Shown here piece after piece: positions 50,676-58,285 of a stretch of DNA of 64,000 bases. Each line of letters opens with the position of its first letter. The first letter of the stretch is position 1. A program made the position numbers and the translations under genes. The notes beneath the pieces were generated by a model, which was given only the letters and a program-made list of their open reading frames with translations, was not told the DNA's origin and did not search any database. The stretch is from SIAQ01 sp964484265 (GTDB lineage: Bacteria > Planctomycetota > Planctomycetia > Gemmatales > Gemmataceae), in contig CAZAFH010000001.1 in NCBI GenBank assembly GCA_964484265.1, positions 1 through 64,000 of the forward strand, read 5' to 3'.

Positions 50676-51049
50676 ATGAAACGCCAGGGCGACGAACTCT
50701 TGGGAAGGTTTCTTGAATTCGCCGCACGAATCGGCAAGGTTGTTGATTCATTGCCTGAGTCGCGCCTGGGGCGTCATGTGGCTGGCCAACTCATTCGGTG
50801 CGGCACCTCGCCGTTGCCCAATTATGCCGAGGCGGGCGGAGCCGAGAGCCGCAAGGATTTCGCTCATTAATTGAGTATCTGTCTGAAGGAATATTACGGG
50901 AGACTCGTTGCTGGCTCTTGCTAATTGTCAAGGCGGAACTAATTCCTGAACAACGCTTATCGGATTTGGTTGATGAATGTGTTCAGCTAATGAATATCAT
51001 CGGAAAGTCGATTGTAACGACGAAGGCCAACATGGCAAAAATGAAGTGA
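50676..51049 (+). pseudogene. Four-helix-bundle (23S rRNA intervening-sequence type) protein, decayed
   Basis: The frame starts MKRQGDELLGRFLEFAARIG and shows the family's RLGRHVAGQLIRCGTSPLPN and YAEAGGAESRKDFAH, then hits TAA at 50868-50870 where relatives have Lys. The same frame continues LSICLKE; two extra bases (50892-50893) then shift it, after which LRETRCWLLLIVKAELIPEQ and RLSDLVDECVQLMNIIGKSI complete the bundle. A nonsense codon and a 2-nt insertion thus break the gene. The family is found inside 23S rRNA intervening sequences and as free genes; its function is unknown. The MITE lies 15 nt upstream of the start. Confidence 0.85.
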
Positions 51050-51122
51050 ACGCAATTTCAATTTGCGTTATATGTTTTCTAATTTCTAATTTGCAATGTA
51101 TTCCTGAACAAAGGATTTTGGC

Positions 51123-52379
51123 ATGTTCAAACCACTAAGCCGCCGCACTTTTCTTCGCGCTTCCGGCGTCGCGATCGGGTTGCCGTTTCTGGATGCGATG
51201 GCGCCCGCGATCATTTCCGCGGCACAGCAAGCGCAAAACGCGCCGCGGCGCATGGTTCTCGTTGGGCGGCCGCTCGGGATGTATGCACCGAACTTTTTCC
51301 CCGAGCAGACGGGAGCCGACTATCAGCCGAGCCGCTATCTGCGTGCATTGCAACCGCACCGCGAGCACTTCACGGTAATCTCCGGCATGTCGCATCGTTA
51401 TCCGGCCGGCCATTATGCCGAGTCGGCGCTGTTCACGGGCGTGCATCCCGATCATGTGCGGCCGAGCGATCTCCGCAATTCGATCTCGCTCGATCAGGAA
51501 GTCGCCTCGCGCATCGGCGGGGAAACGCGCTTCGCCTGCCTCAATCTCGGCGGCGGCGATCTGATCTGGAACCGCCGCGGCGGAAGAGTCCCTTCGCAGC
51601 CTCGGGCGACTCAAGTATTCCGCCAGCTATTCATTCGCGGCACGGCCGAGGAGCAAGCACGCGAGATGCGCCGCATCCAGGAAGGCCGCAGCATTCTGGA
51701 CGACGTGCGCAGCCAGGTGCGGGCGATGAACGCTCGCCTCGGCGAAGCCGACCGGCGCCGGCTCGAGTATTACCTGGCCTCGATTCGCGAAGCGGAGCAG
51801 CGACTGCAGCAAGATGAACGCTGGAGCCGAACGCCGAAACCGCAGGTCAACTTCCCGACCCCGACCAGCGATCTGGGCGGCGCTCAGCTTGTCGCACGCA
51901 GCCAGCAGTGGTTCGACATCATCTTCCTCGCCTTGCAAACCGATTCGACGCGTGTCGTCACGTTGCACCTCGGCTCGCAGGATCAGACCGGCATCAACAA
52001 CGTTACGCTAGCCCATCACGACGCGTCGCATCACGGCCAGGAGCCAGGCAAGCTGGATCAGCTGGCCCTGATCGAGGAAGCCGAAATCCGCGTGTTCGGC
52101 GATTTTCTGCGAAAACTCAAGGAGAGCCGCGAAGGCGACCATACCCTGCTGAGCCGAACCGCCGTTCTCTACACGAGCAACCTCGGCAACTCGTCGTCGC
52201 ACGACAACTCGAACCTGCCAATCCTGCTCGCGGGCGGCGGCTTCCGGCATCGCGGCCACCTGGGCTTTAACCGCCAAAACAACACGCTCATGTCGAATCT
52301 TTATCTGCGAATGCTGCATCAGATGGGAATCGAGGCCAGATCGTTCGGAGCAAGCACGGCGGCGCTGGGTGACATTTAG
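51123..52379 (+). CDS. DUF1552 protein with Tat-type signal
   Basis: The 418-aa protein opens MFKPLSRRTFLRASGVAIGL, a twin-arginine signal (SRRTFLR), so it is exported folded. DUF1552 blocks follow: RMVLVGRPLGMYAPNFFPEQ, FTVISGMSHRYPAGHYAESA, NSISLDQEVASRIGGETRFA, LGEADRRRLEYYLASIREAE, THHDASHHGQ-like NVTLAHHDASHHGQEPGKLD, and NLPILLAGGGFRHRGHLGFN. The fold is related to alkaline phosphatase/sulfatase-like DUF1501 proteins. It is the regular partner of the DUF1592-type cytochrome gene upstream. Confidence 0.93.
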   Translation: MFKPLSRRTFLRASGVAIGLPFLDAMAPAIISAAQQAQNAPRRMVLVGRPLGMYAPNFFPEQTGADYQPSRYLRALQPHREHFTVISGMSHRYPAGHYAESALFTGVHPDHVRPSDLRNSISLDQEVASRIGGETRFACLNLGGGDLIWNRRGGRVPSQPRATQVFRQLFIRGTAEEQAREMRRIQEGRSILDDVRSQVRAMNARLGEADRRRLEYYLASIREAEQRLQQDERWSRTPKPQVNFPTPTSDLGGAQLVARSQQWFDIIFLALQTDSTRVVTLHLGSQDQTGINNVTLAHHDASHHGQEPGKLDQLALIEEAEIRVFGDFLRKLKESREGDHTLLSRTAVLYTSNLGNSSSHDNSNLPILLAGGGFRHRGHLGFNRQNNTLMSNLYLRMLHQMGIEARSFGASTAALGDI

Positions 52380-52387
52380 CGACGCTC

Positions 52388-52492
52388 GAAAAATAACTTC
52401 CTGATTTACTTTTTGCCGCTTGCGGCTTAGCGCTCAACAGGGCACCAAGCTGAGCGCTAAGCCGCAAGCGGCAGATACGGAAGTTATTTTTC
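52388..52492. repeat. Nested palindrome related to the 120-bp dispersed element
   Basis: Outer arms GAAAAATAACTTCC and GGAAGTTATTTTTC (14 bp perfect) enclose inner arms TGCCGCTTGCGGCTTAGCGC and GCGCTAAGCCGCAAGCGGCA. The inner arms equal the ends of the elements at 16911 and 35131, and ATAACTTCCGTxTCTGCCGC is shared with the 35-kb copy. It separates the convergent DUF1552 gene and the gene at 52506. Confidence 0.85.
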
Positions 52493-52505
52493 AACTTAGC
52501 GATCA

Positions 52506-52943
52506 CTAATGCACACCGGGGACGACCAGTTCGTCGGCGTGTTCTTCGTTCGGCAGGTCGGCCTCGGCTTCGAGATGATCGGTCGAACCGTCGCCCATTC
52601 CTTCGGGCCAGATGTGGAACCCGCCGGTGGCGAGCACGCCCATGCTGGGATGCCCAATCTCCCAGATGCCCCAGATGCCTTTTCCTTCGTTGTAGCCCTT
52701 GTAAAAGACATCATGTTTGCCGACGTACTTCTTGTGCCACCACGCCTTCCCGTCGGCGACGGTGTATTCGCCTTTGATGGTGAACGCGCCGACCCAATCC
52801 CGCCCTTCGCCGAGCATGACGCCGGAGCGGAACGTCAGGCGAAGTTCCATGAGGTTCTTGCCGGGAGTCGATTTTTGCAGGAAATAACCCGCCCAGGGGC
52901 CGGATGGGAAGCGCGGATCGGTCTCGAACGGTTCGTTGTTCAT
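52506..52943 (-). CDS. Conserved hypothetical protein, cytoplasmic
   Basis: The start at 52943 (MNNEPFETDPRFPSGPWAGY) has GGAGG 8 nt upstream; the open frame upstream lies in a palindromic stretch (GTTTAGCG/CGCTAAC, 52979-53012). The 145-aa protein is rich in aromatic residues (WAGYFLQKSTPGKNLMELRL, DWVGAFTIKGEYTVADGKAW, GIWGIWEIGHPSMGVLATGG), suggesting a lipocalin-like beta-barrel. There is no signal peptide and no catalytic motif. I know similar proteins only as hypothetical planctomycete proteins. Confidence 0.75.
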   Translation of the reverse strand: MNNEPFETDPRFPSGPWAGYFLQKSTPGKNLMELRLTFRSGVMLGEGRDWVGAFTIKGEYTVADGKAWWHKKYVGKHDVFYKGYNEGKGIWGIWEIGHPSMGVLATGGFHIWPEGMGDGSTDHLEAEADLPNEEHADELVVPGVH

Positions 52944-53056
52944 TCGGGATCCTCCCGCTTTGCTTTTCTCTGCATTGGGTTTAGCGCCCGCGTGGGGTAT
53001 TGCGAACGCTAACCACCTTGGCAATAATAATTTCCCGAAATGGTCGAGCCCACTTG

Positions 53057-53140
53057 CTCCCCTCTCCCCCGCCCCTGTTGATAGGGGAACCCTGCCGGAT
53101 GAGTATGGGCGGGGGAGAGGGGCCGGGGGTGAGGGGCATT
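53057..53140. repeat. GC-rich palindromic repeat, right-hand partner of DUF559 gene
   Basis: CCCCTCTCCCCCGCCCCTGT and GGGCGGGGGAGAGGGG pair to a strong hairpin, followed by CCGGGGGTGAGGGG. The part ATGAGTATGGGCGGGGGAGA to the end recurs inverted at 53522-53575, on the other side of the DUF559 gene. Confidence 0.85.
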
Positions 53141-53159
53141 GAGGCGAGTTATAGTCTCT

Positions 53160-53519
53160 CTACTCGCATTCTGTTCGCTTCATGCAGGCCTGGTAGATTG
53201 CTTCCTTCACAGTTTCTAACTCATCGTAAATCTCGTTGTTCCAAAACCGAATTACCATCCAACCTTCGGACTCCAGCCACTGTGTACGCTGCTGGTCCTG
53301 CTGCGTGCGTTCAAGATGTGACTCGCCGTCAAGTTCGAGGACGATCTTTCGTTCGACGCAAGCGAAATCCGATACGAATCGGCCCAGAGGATGCTGTCGC
53401 CGGAATTTGAATCCGCCGAGTGAGCGATGACGCAACTCGACCCACAGGATTTTTTCCGCAGGCACATCCTGCTGACGATGTGGTCTGCCGTCCAAACCTG
53501 GTCTCTTCTTGCGACGCAT
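53160..53519 (-). CDS. DUF559 endonuclease-domain protein
   Basis: The start at 53519 (MRRKKRPGLDGRPHRQQDVP) is preferred because the codons upstream lie in the palindrome. The 119-aa protein has the DUF559 pattern ILWVELRHRSLGGFKFRRQH, FVSDFACVERKIVLELDGES and GWMVIRFWNNEIYDELETV. The nuclease core is F-RRQHPLG...DFAC-ERKIVLELDG(E/D)SH, a Vsr/restriction-endonuclease fold with D...ExD-type residues. Its activity is unproven. It is flanked on both sides by inverted copies of the same GC-rich repeat (53057-53140, 53522-53610). Confidence 0.9.
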   Translation of the reverse strand: MRRKKRPGLDGRPHRQQDVPAEKILWVELRHRSLGGFKFRRQHPLGRFVSDFACVERKIVLELDGESHLERTQQDQQRTQWLESEGWMVIRFWNNEIYDELETVKEAIYQACMKRTECE

Positions 53520-53521
53520 GC

Positions 53522-53610
53522 TGGCCCCCTCACCCCACGGCCCCTCTCCCCCGCCCATACTCATTCTGACAGGATTGCTCCGTCAACAGGGCGGGGGAGA
53601 GGGGAGCAGG
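53522..53610. repeat. GC-rich palindromic repeat, left-hand partner of DUF559 gene
   Basis: CCCTCACCCCACGGCCCCTC, then TCCCCCGCCCATACTCAT, mirrors the end of the repeat at 53057-53140; GGGCGGGGGAGAGGGG at 53590-53605 forms its own hairpin partner. It begins 2 nt upstream of the DUF559 start codon. Confidence 0.85.
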
Positions 53611-53674
53611 CGGGCTCGACCATTTCGGGAAGATATTCGACCGCTCCAAAACTTTAAGCGGAAACGAGAACGCA

Positions 53675-55165
53675 TTACTTTTTCGGCGTCTCGACTTTTG
53701 GCGCGACGTAGCCAGGCGTGGCGTTGAAACTCGACACCACGCTGCCGTCGGTCTTCCAGACGCGTACTTCGCCGTTGGCGGCGCCGCCGGCGACGAGCTT
53801 GCCATCGGGACTGATCGCGACGGCGTAAACCCAGTCGGTCAGGCCGGACAGCGTTTTGACTGCCGTTCCTGAGACCGGATTCCAGAGCCGAACCGTCATG
53901 TCGGCGCCGGCCGAGGCGACGAGCGGACTCTTCGCGTCGGCAAAAGTGGCGAGCCGAAATACCGCCTTGGCGTGGCCCGTCATGTTCTTGGTCGCTTTGC
54001 CGATCGCCTTCGACTTGTCGCTTGCTTGCCAAATGCGGATCGAGCCGTCTTCACCGCACGACAGGCCAAACACGCCATCGGGCGTCATCGTCACGCTATA
54101 GACGACGTTCTGATGATCCGGGAAGGTCAGCAGCGATTCCTTGGCAACGAGGTCCCAAAGCTTCGCGGTCTTGTCACGGCTTGCGGTCACGATGCCTTTG
54201 CCGTCCGGCGTGAAGGCGACGCCGAGAATCCAGTCGGCATGATTTTCGACGGCGTGCTCGATCTTGCCCGTGGCGACATCGAAAACGCGGACCATGCGGT
54301 CGGTGCCGCCGGCGGCGATCTTCTTCCCGTCCTTGCTGATGCCGAGAGCGAGAATCGAATCGTCAACCTGGATCAGTTCCTTGAGAAAGACCGATTTGTC
54401 GTTCACGCCATCCACGGAGGGAACGCCGCCGAAATCCTTGGGCGTGCCGGCGTCGATGTTGTAAATGCGGACATCGCCTTCCTGGCCCGGTCGACCGCCA
54501 GCGACGACGAGCTTGCCATCGGGCAGGAACGCCATCTGGTGAGCGCGCTCGGCTCGGGTGAAGATACGGCGAGTGAGCTTGCCCGTGGCGGCGTCCCACA
54601 CCGTCAATTCATGATTGCCGCCCACGACGACGCGCTTGTCATCGGGCGTGAACACCAGAGCGTTGATGAGCGCGGGGAACTTGTACGAAACAAACGGCTG
54701 CGGCGGATTCCAGCGAATTCGCAGTTCGCGCACCAAGTCGGCCTTCACGTCCAGGCCCTTGTCGAGCTTGGCGCCTTCGTCGATCCACTTCGCGACCAGA
54801 TCGATCTGGTCCTTCTTGAGGGCGTCGCCTGCGTCGAGCGGCGGCATCCGGTCCTTGCCCGTCGAACGCAGCACCTCGATCAGCAGGCTCTCCTTCGATT
54901 TTCCCGCCGAGATCGGGTCGTCCTTGCTGCCGCCCTTGCGGAAATTCTCCCAGGTGGTCATTTCAAACTTGCCCTTTTTCTTCTTGGCGTCATGGCAAGC
55001 GAAGCAGTTTTTTTGCAAGATCGGCGCGACATCGTTGATGAAGCTCACAGGCCCCTTGCCGCCCTGGGCATGAGCCGATTGCGGCGAGACGAACAAGAGC
55101 CAGGCCAAAGCGAGACCAAGCACCGCGCAGAAGATGCATGCGCAAGAATAACGGCTGCGAATCAT
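53675..55165 (-). CDS. Secreted c-type cytochrome fused to WD40 propeller
   Basis: The start at 55165 has AGGAG 8 nt upstream; a long open frame further 5' overlaps the divergent gene and is rejected. The 496-aa protein has a signal peptide (CACIFCAVLGLALAWLLFVS), then a planctomycete cytochrome domain with SFINDVAPILQKNCFACHDA (CFACH heme site) and RMPPLDAGDALKKDQIDLVA (Met ligand region), residues ~40-140. About seven WD40 blades follow (NALVFTPDDKRVVVGGNHEL, WILGVAFTPDGKGIVTASRD, and others). It is a periplasmic redox/binding protein of unknown partner. Confidence 0.92.
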   Translation of the reverse strand: MIRSRYSCACIFCAVLGLALAWLLFVSPQSAHAQGGKGPVSFINDVAPILQKNCFACHDAKKKKGKFEMTTWENFRKGGSKDDPISAGKSKESLLIEVLRSTGKDRMPPLDAGDALKKDQIDLVAKWIDEGAKLDKGLDVKADLVRELRIRWNPPQPFVSYKFPALINALVFTPDDKRVVVGGNHELTVWDAATGKLTRRIFTRAERAHQMAFLPDGKLVVAGGRPGQEGDVRIYNIDAGTPKDFGGVPSVDGVNDKSVFLKELIQVDDSILALGISKDGKKIAAGGTDRMVRVFDVATGKIEHAVENHADWILGVAFTPDGKGIVTASRDKTAKLWDLVAKESLLTFPDHQNVVYSVTMTPDGVFGLSCGEDGSIRIWQASDKSKAIGKATKNMTGHAKAVFRLATFADAKSPLVASAGADMTVRLWNPVSGTAVKTLSGLTDWVYAVAISPDGKLVAGGAANGEVRVWKTDGSVVSSFNATPGYVAPKVETPKK

Positions 55166-55349
55166 GGAAGAGACTCCTACGGAAAACGTGAAACAACTCG
55201 GCGGGAGGAAATCGATCGACACCCAGGCGGGCGACCTGTTGTCATTATAAAAAACCAATGCCCGATTGCGATGGGAAAACTTGCACGGCGAGCCGGGAGC
55301 GTCAGCGACCGGAGGAACGCCCGGGACATTCTTCCGAAGGAACGACACG

Positions 55350-57005
55350 ATGCTCAAGAAGATCCTCAAACGTCCGCTGGTGTTGGCGTTGATCGTTGTC
55401 GCCGGCGCCAGCGCGTGGTACGCCCGGCCGCTGGATCGTTCGTCGTTGTTTCCCGTCCGTTTTGCGAACGGAACAATGGGCTTCGTCAACGGCGACGGTC
55501 GGGTGGTCATCCCCGCGGAGTGGGATAACGCCGGCAATTTCGATGAGGCGGGGATGGCTCATGTAAGAAAAGCCGGGGAGTGGGGCTTCATCAATCGCGA
55601 AGGTCGGGTCGTCATTCCGGCGGAGTGGGATGACGTTCGGAATTTCGACGCTGCCGGGCTGGCTCGCGTAAGAAAAGCCCGGCAGTGGGGCTTCATCAAT
55701 CGCGAAGGTCGGGTCGTCATTCCGGCGGAGTGGGATAGCGTTGGAAAATTCGACGCTGCCGGGCTGGCTCACGTAAGGAAAGGCTGGAAGTGGGGCTTCA
55801 TCAATCGCGAAGCTCGGGTCGTCATTCCGGCGGACTGGGATGGCGTTGGGAATTTCGACACTGCCGGGCTGGCTGGAGTAAAGAAAGCCGGGAAGTGGGG
55901 CTTCATCAATCGCGAAGCTCGGGTCGTCATTCCGGCGGACTGGGATGGCGTTGGGAATTTCGACACTGCCGGGCTGGCTCGCGTAAACAAAGCCGAGAAA
56001 TGGGGCTTCATCAATCGCGAAGGTCGGCTCGTCATTCCGGCGGAGTGGGATAACGTTCGGGACTTCGACGCTGCCGGGCTGGCTGGCGCAAGGAAAGCCG
56101 GGAAGTGGAGCTTCATCAATCGCGAAGGTCGGGTCGTCATTCCGGCGGAGTGGGACGACGTTTGGAATTTCGACGATGCCGGGCTGGCTCCAGTTTCAAA
56201 AGCCGAGAAGTGGGGCTTCATCAATCGCGAAGGTCGGGTCGTCATTCCGGCGGAGTGGGATAGCGTTGGAGACTTCGACGCTGCCGGGCTGGCTGGCGTA
56301 AAGAAAGCTGGGAAGTGGGGTTTCATCAATCGCGAAGGTCGAGTCGTCATTCCGGCGGAGTGGGATGGCGTTGAGAACTTCGACGCTGCCGGGCTGGCTC
56401 GCGTAGAGAAAACCGGGAAGTGGGGCTTCATCAATCGCGAAGGTCGGGTCGTCATTCCGGCGGAGTGGGATGACGTTCGGAATTTCGACGCTGCCGGGCT
56501 GGCTCGCGTAAGAAAAGCCCGGCAGTGGGGCTTCATCAATCGCGAAGGTCGGGTCGTCATTCCGGCGGAGTGGGATAGGGTTGAAGACTTCGACGATGCC
56601 GGGCTGGCTAGCATGAAGAAAGCCTGGAAGTGGGGCTTCATCAATCGCGAAGGTCGGCTCGTCATTCCTGCCGAGTGGGAAGCAGCGGGAACCCTGACCG
56701 ACCTTCAGGCCAAGGAAACTTGCTTATCGGTCTGGCAAGCCAATCCGCTGGAAGATCGTCCGGGGTGGATGGTGAAGGCCCTGGAGTGGGTTGCGTCGGT
56801 GGTCCGCATCGAGTTGTCGGCGCGGGCGGTGCGGTCCCATCTCTACAAGGCCGATGGCACGTTGATCTGGAGCAGCGATTGGGTTTCGGAATTTGGCCGT
56901 TGGTTGATGGTAGCGCTGGCGATGGCGTTCGTCATTGCCGCGGACGGCTTGAACCTTTGGCGGGCTGCGCGTCGGCGCCGAGCGGCCCCGGAAGCGACAC
57001 GGTGA
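55350..57005 (+). CDS. WG-repeat membrane protein with eleven-plus near-identical repeats
   Basis: The start at 55350 (MLKKILKRPLVLALIVVAGA) has GAAGG about 9 nt upstream and an N-terminal transmembrane helix. Residues ~43-450 are eleven complete tandem 35-aa repeats plus a partial twelfth (consensus WGFINREGRVVIPAEWD, then -FDAAGLA-VRKAGK). The DNA units of 105 bp run from 55476 to about 56690. A second transmembrane helix (WLMVALAMAFVIAADGLNLW) sits near the C-terminus, then a basic tail. WG repeats form a binding surface in other proteins; the ligand is unknown. The DNA identity among units points to recent expansion or gene conversion. Confidence 0.9.
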   Translation: MLKKILKRPLVLALIVVAGASAWYARPLDRSSLFPVRFANGTMGFVNGDGRVVIPAEWDNAGNFDEAGMAHVRKAGEWGFINREGRVVIPAEWDDVRNFDAAGLARVRKARQWGFINREGRVVIPAEWDSVGKFDAAGLAHVRKGWKWGFINREARVVIPADWDGVGNFDTAGLAGVKKAGKWGFINREARVVIPADWDGVGNFDTAGLARVNKAEKWGFINREGRLVIPAEWDNVRDFDAAGLAGARKAGKWSFINREGRVVIPAEWDDVWNFDDAGLAPVSKAEKWGFINREGRVVIPAEWDSVGDFDAAGLAGVKKAGKWGFINREGRVVIPAEWDGVENFDAAGLARVEKTGKWGFINREGRVVIPAEWDDVRNFDAAGLARVRKARQWGFINREGRVVIPAEWDRVEDFDDAGLASMKKAWKWGFINREGRLVIPAEWEAAGTLTDLQAKETCLSVWQANPLEDRPGWMVKALEWVASVVRIELSARAVRSHLYKADGTLIWSSDWVSEFGRWLMVALAMAFVIAADGLNLWRAARRRRAAPEATR

Positions 57006-57017
57006 TTGCAGAGATGG

Positions 57018-57047
57018 ACCCCCACCATTCGCTGCGCTCATGGTGGG
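57018..57047. repeat. Hairpin after the WG-repeat gene
   Basis: CCCCACCAT and ATGGTGGGG pair around TCGCTGCGCTC. It starts 13 nt after the stop codon. It belongs to the GCGCAGCGA-type hairpins also seen at 15141 and 22513. Confidence 0.6.
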
Positions 57048-57111
57048 GCTACGCGTGGCTGGGCTGATGAATAACATGGATAATATTCATCTTGCTTTTG
57101 TTGCGCATTTT

Positions 57112-57242
57112 CTCCCCTCTCCCACCGGGAGAGGGGTCGGGGGTGAGGGACGCAGGTTGTCTGCAATGCCAATATTTTCCTAGCATTGCCAGCGCCAAGC
57201 GACCCTCACCCCTTCCCTCTCCCGGTGGGAGAGGGAGCACCT
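57112..57242. repeat. Inverted pair of CTCCCCTCTCCC/GGGAGAGGGG palindromes
   Basis: The left unit CTCCCCTCTCCCACCGGGAG continues AGGGGTCGGGGGTGAGGG; the right unit runs CCCTCACCCCTTCCCTCTCC to CGGTGGGAGAGGGAG. Each unit is a hairpin and the two are inverted to one another. The same family flanks the DUF559 gene and recurs at 63361-63486. Confidence 0.85.
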
Positions 57243-57327
57243 CGCCCAATGATTTCGTGCGTCGGATACTGTCGCATCTGTGCGAATTTTCAAAGGTTTT
57301 CATCTGCCCGCTACGTGGCTGGATACG

Positions 57328-57359
57328 AAAAAAGCCCGGAGACTTGCGTCTCCGAGCCT
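57328..57359 (-). terminator. Rho-independent terminator of the gene at 57385
   Basis: On the minus strand GAGGCTCGGAGACGCAAGTC and TCCGGGCT form a hairpin (GGCTCGGAGAC/GTCTCCGGGCT with a G-G mismatch) directly followed by TTTTTT. It lies 25 nt after the stop codon. Confidence 0.85.
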
Positions 57360-57384
57360 CTGGTGATGGACTGAGTCGATTGGC

Positions 57385-57951
57385 TTACTTGACGATCTTG
57401 CTCACGTCGGAAACGATCTTTTCGACGTCGCCGGCCTTGAGTTCGCCCTTGCGGAAGGTGTAGTTGGCGATGACCTTCGACTTGTTGTAGAGAACGACGG
57501 TCACGTCAGCATCCTTCGAGATGTTGTACGGCGTCGGGCCTGACGGATTGTCGATCGCGAGCACGAACTTCTTCAGGCCCTTGTCTTTCGCCAGGGTCTT
57601 GAGCTTGGTTTCGAGGCCTTCGGCATCGTTGCAGAAGATCGCGAAGCTGCCCATCTTCTTGTCGGCGTTCTTCGCGGTTTCGGCGTCGAGCTTGGCGATC
57701 AGGCTGACGAGTTCCGGGTTCGTGTCGCGCGCGAAGATCATGGCGACGGGGTTGTTGCCATTACGGCAAACGAGGCATTCCTTCTTGTCGGGCGTCGGGC
57801 CGTTGAGGTTGAGCGGGAAGAACGGCTTCGGGCGGGCGTTTTGGCCAACCTGCGGACCAGACTTCACCGTGGACGTGCCGCCCGCGAGGACAGCCTGGAC
57901 CAGCAGAGCGGAGGTCGCCAGCATGGCGACGGCAAACAAGCACTTTTTCAT
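57385..57951 (-). CDS. Secreted thioredoxin-fold-like planctomycete protein with CxxC
   Basis: AAGGAG lies 7 nt before the start. The 188-aa protein has a signal peptide (MKKCLFAVAMLATSALLVQA). The mature part holds KKECLVCRNGNNPVAMIFAR, with CLVC placed like a redox pair before a beta strand, and ADVTVVLYNKSKVIANYTFR with a following KxGELKxxDVEKIV helix, a thioredoxin-like arrangement. The cis-Pro of thioredoxins is not obvious. Similar proteins are conserved in Gemmataceae without assigned function. A strong terminator follows, so it is a single-gene unit and probably well expressed. Confidence 0.8.
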   Translation of the reverse strand: MKKCLFAVAMLATSALLVQAVLAGGTSTVKSGPQVGQNARPKPFFPLNLNGPTPDKKECLVCRNGNNPVAMIFARDTNPELVSLIAKLDAETAKNADKKMGSFAIFCNDAEGLETKLKTLAKDKGLKKFVLAIDNPSGPTPYNISKDADVTVVLYNKSKVIANYTFRKGELKAGDVEKIVSDVSKIVK

Positions 57952-58285
57952 GAACCAACTCCTTGTGAGAAAAAACCGAGGCCGACTCGGACCCTCGGAT
58001 AGACCGCAATCTTTTTCGGCGTGTGCCGGAGATTCCTTATCACTCGACGCTGGGCGAACAACGACTATTCAAATTTCAGGTGGGTGGGCGTACAAAATGG
58101 TTTTATCAATTAGGTGTCATCAATAGTCGTATGGGTATGTATAAGGAAAAACGATCTGACAGCAATCATTTTTTTTGATTAGGTCGATTTCCGAATCCTG
58201 CCTGCGGCTTGCTGTATTTGAGGCCTTGTTGAACGGCCTGCAATATCGTACTCTGCCAATCAGATCGAATCCAAATGAGGTTGCC
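57952..58285. other. Divergent intergenic region
   Basis: 334 nt between a minus-strand and a plus-strand gene. It contains GCC-rich short inverted repeats near 57976-58000 (CCGAGG...CCTCGG) and an AT-rich part around 58095-58170 that probably carries promoters. No open frame with a ribosome-binding site was found. Confidence 0.6.

Noticed and set aside
53972..55528. 518-aa open frame on the plus strand
   Set aside because: Antisense to the WD40 cytochrome gene with CFACH heme motif; shadow composition.
55769..56665. 298-aa repetitive open frame on the minus strand (Ser/Pro-rich repeats)
   Set aside because: It is the reverse strand of the 105-bp WG repeats, so it inherits repetitiveness; the WG frame is a known family with signal and membrane segments.
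55476..56690. Regular 105-bp direct repeats considered as a CRISPR or satellite array
   Set aside because: No unique spacers; the repeats lie in frame inside a membrane-protein gene.
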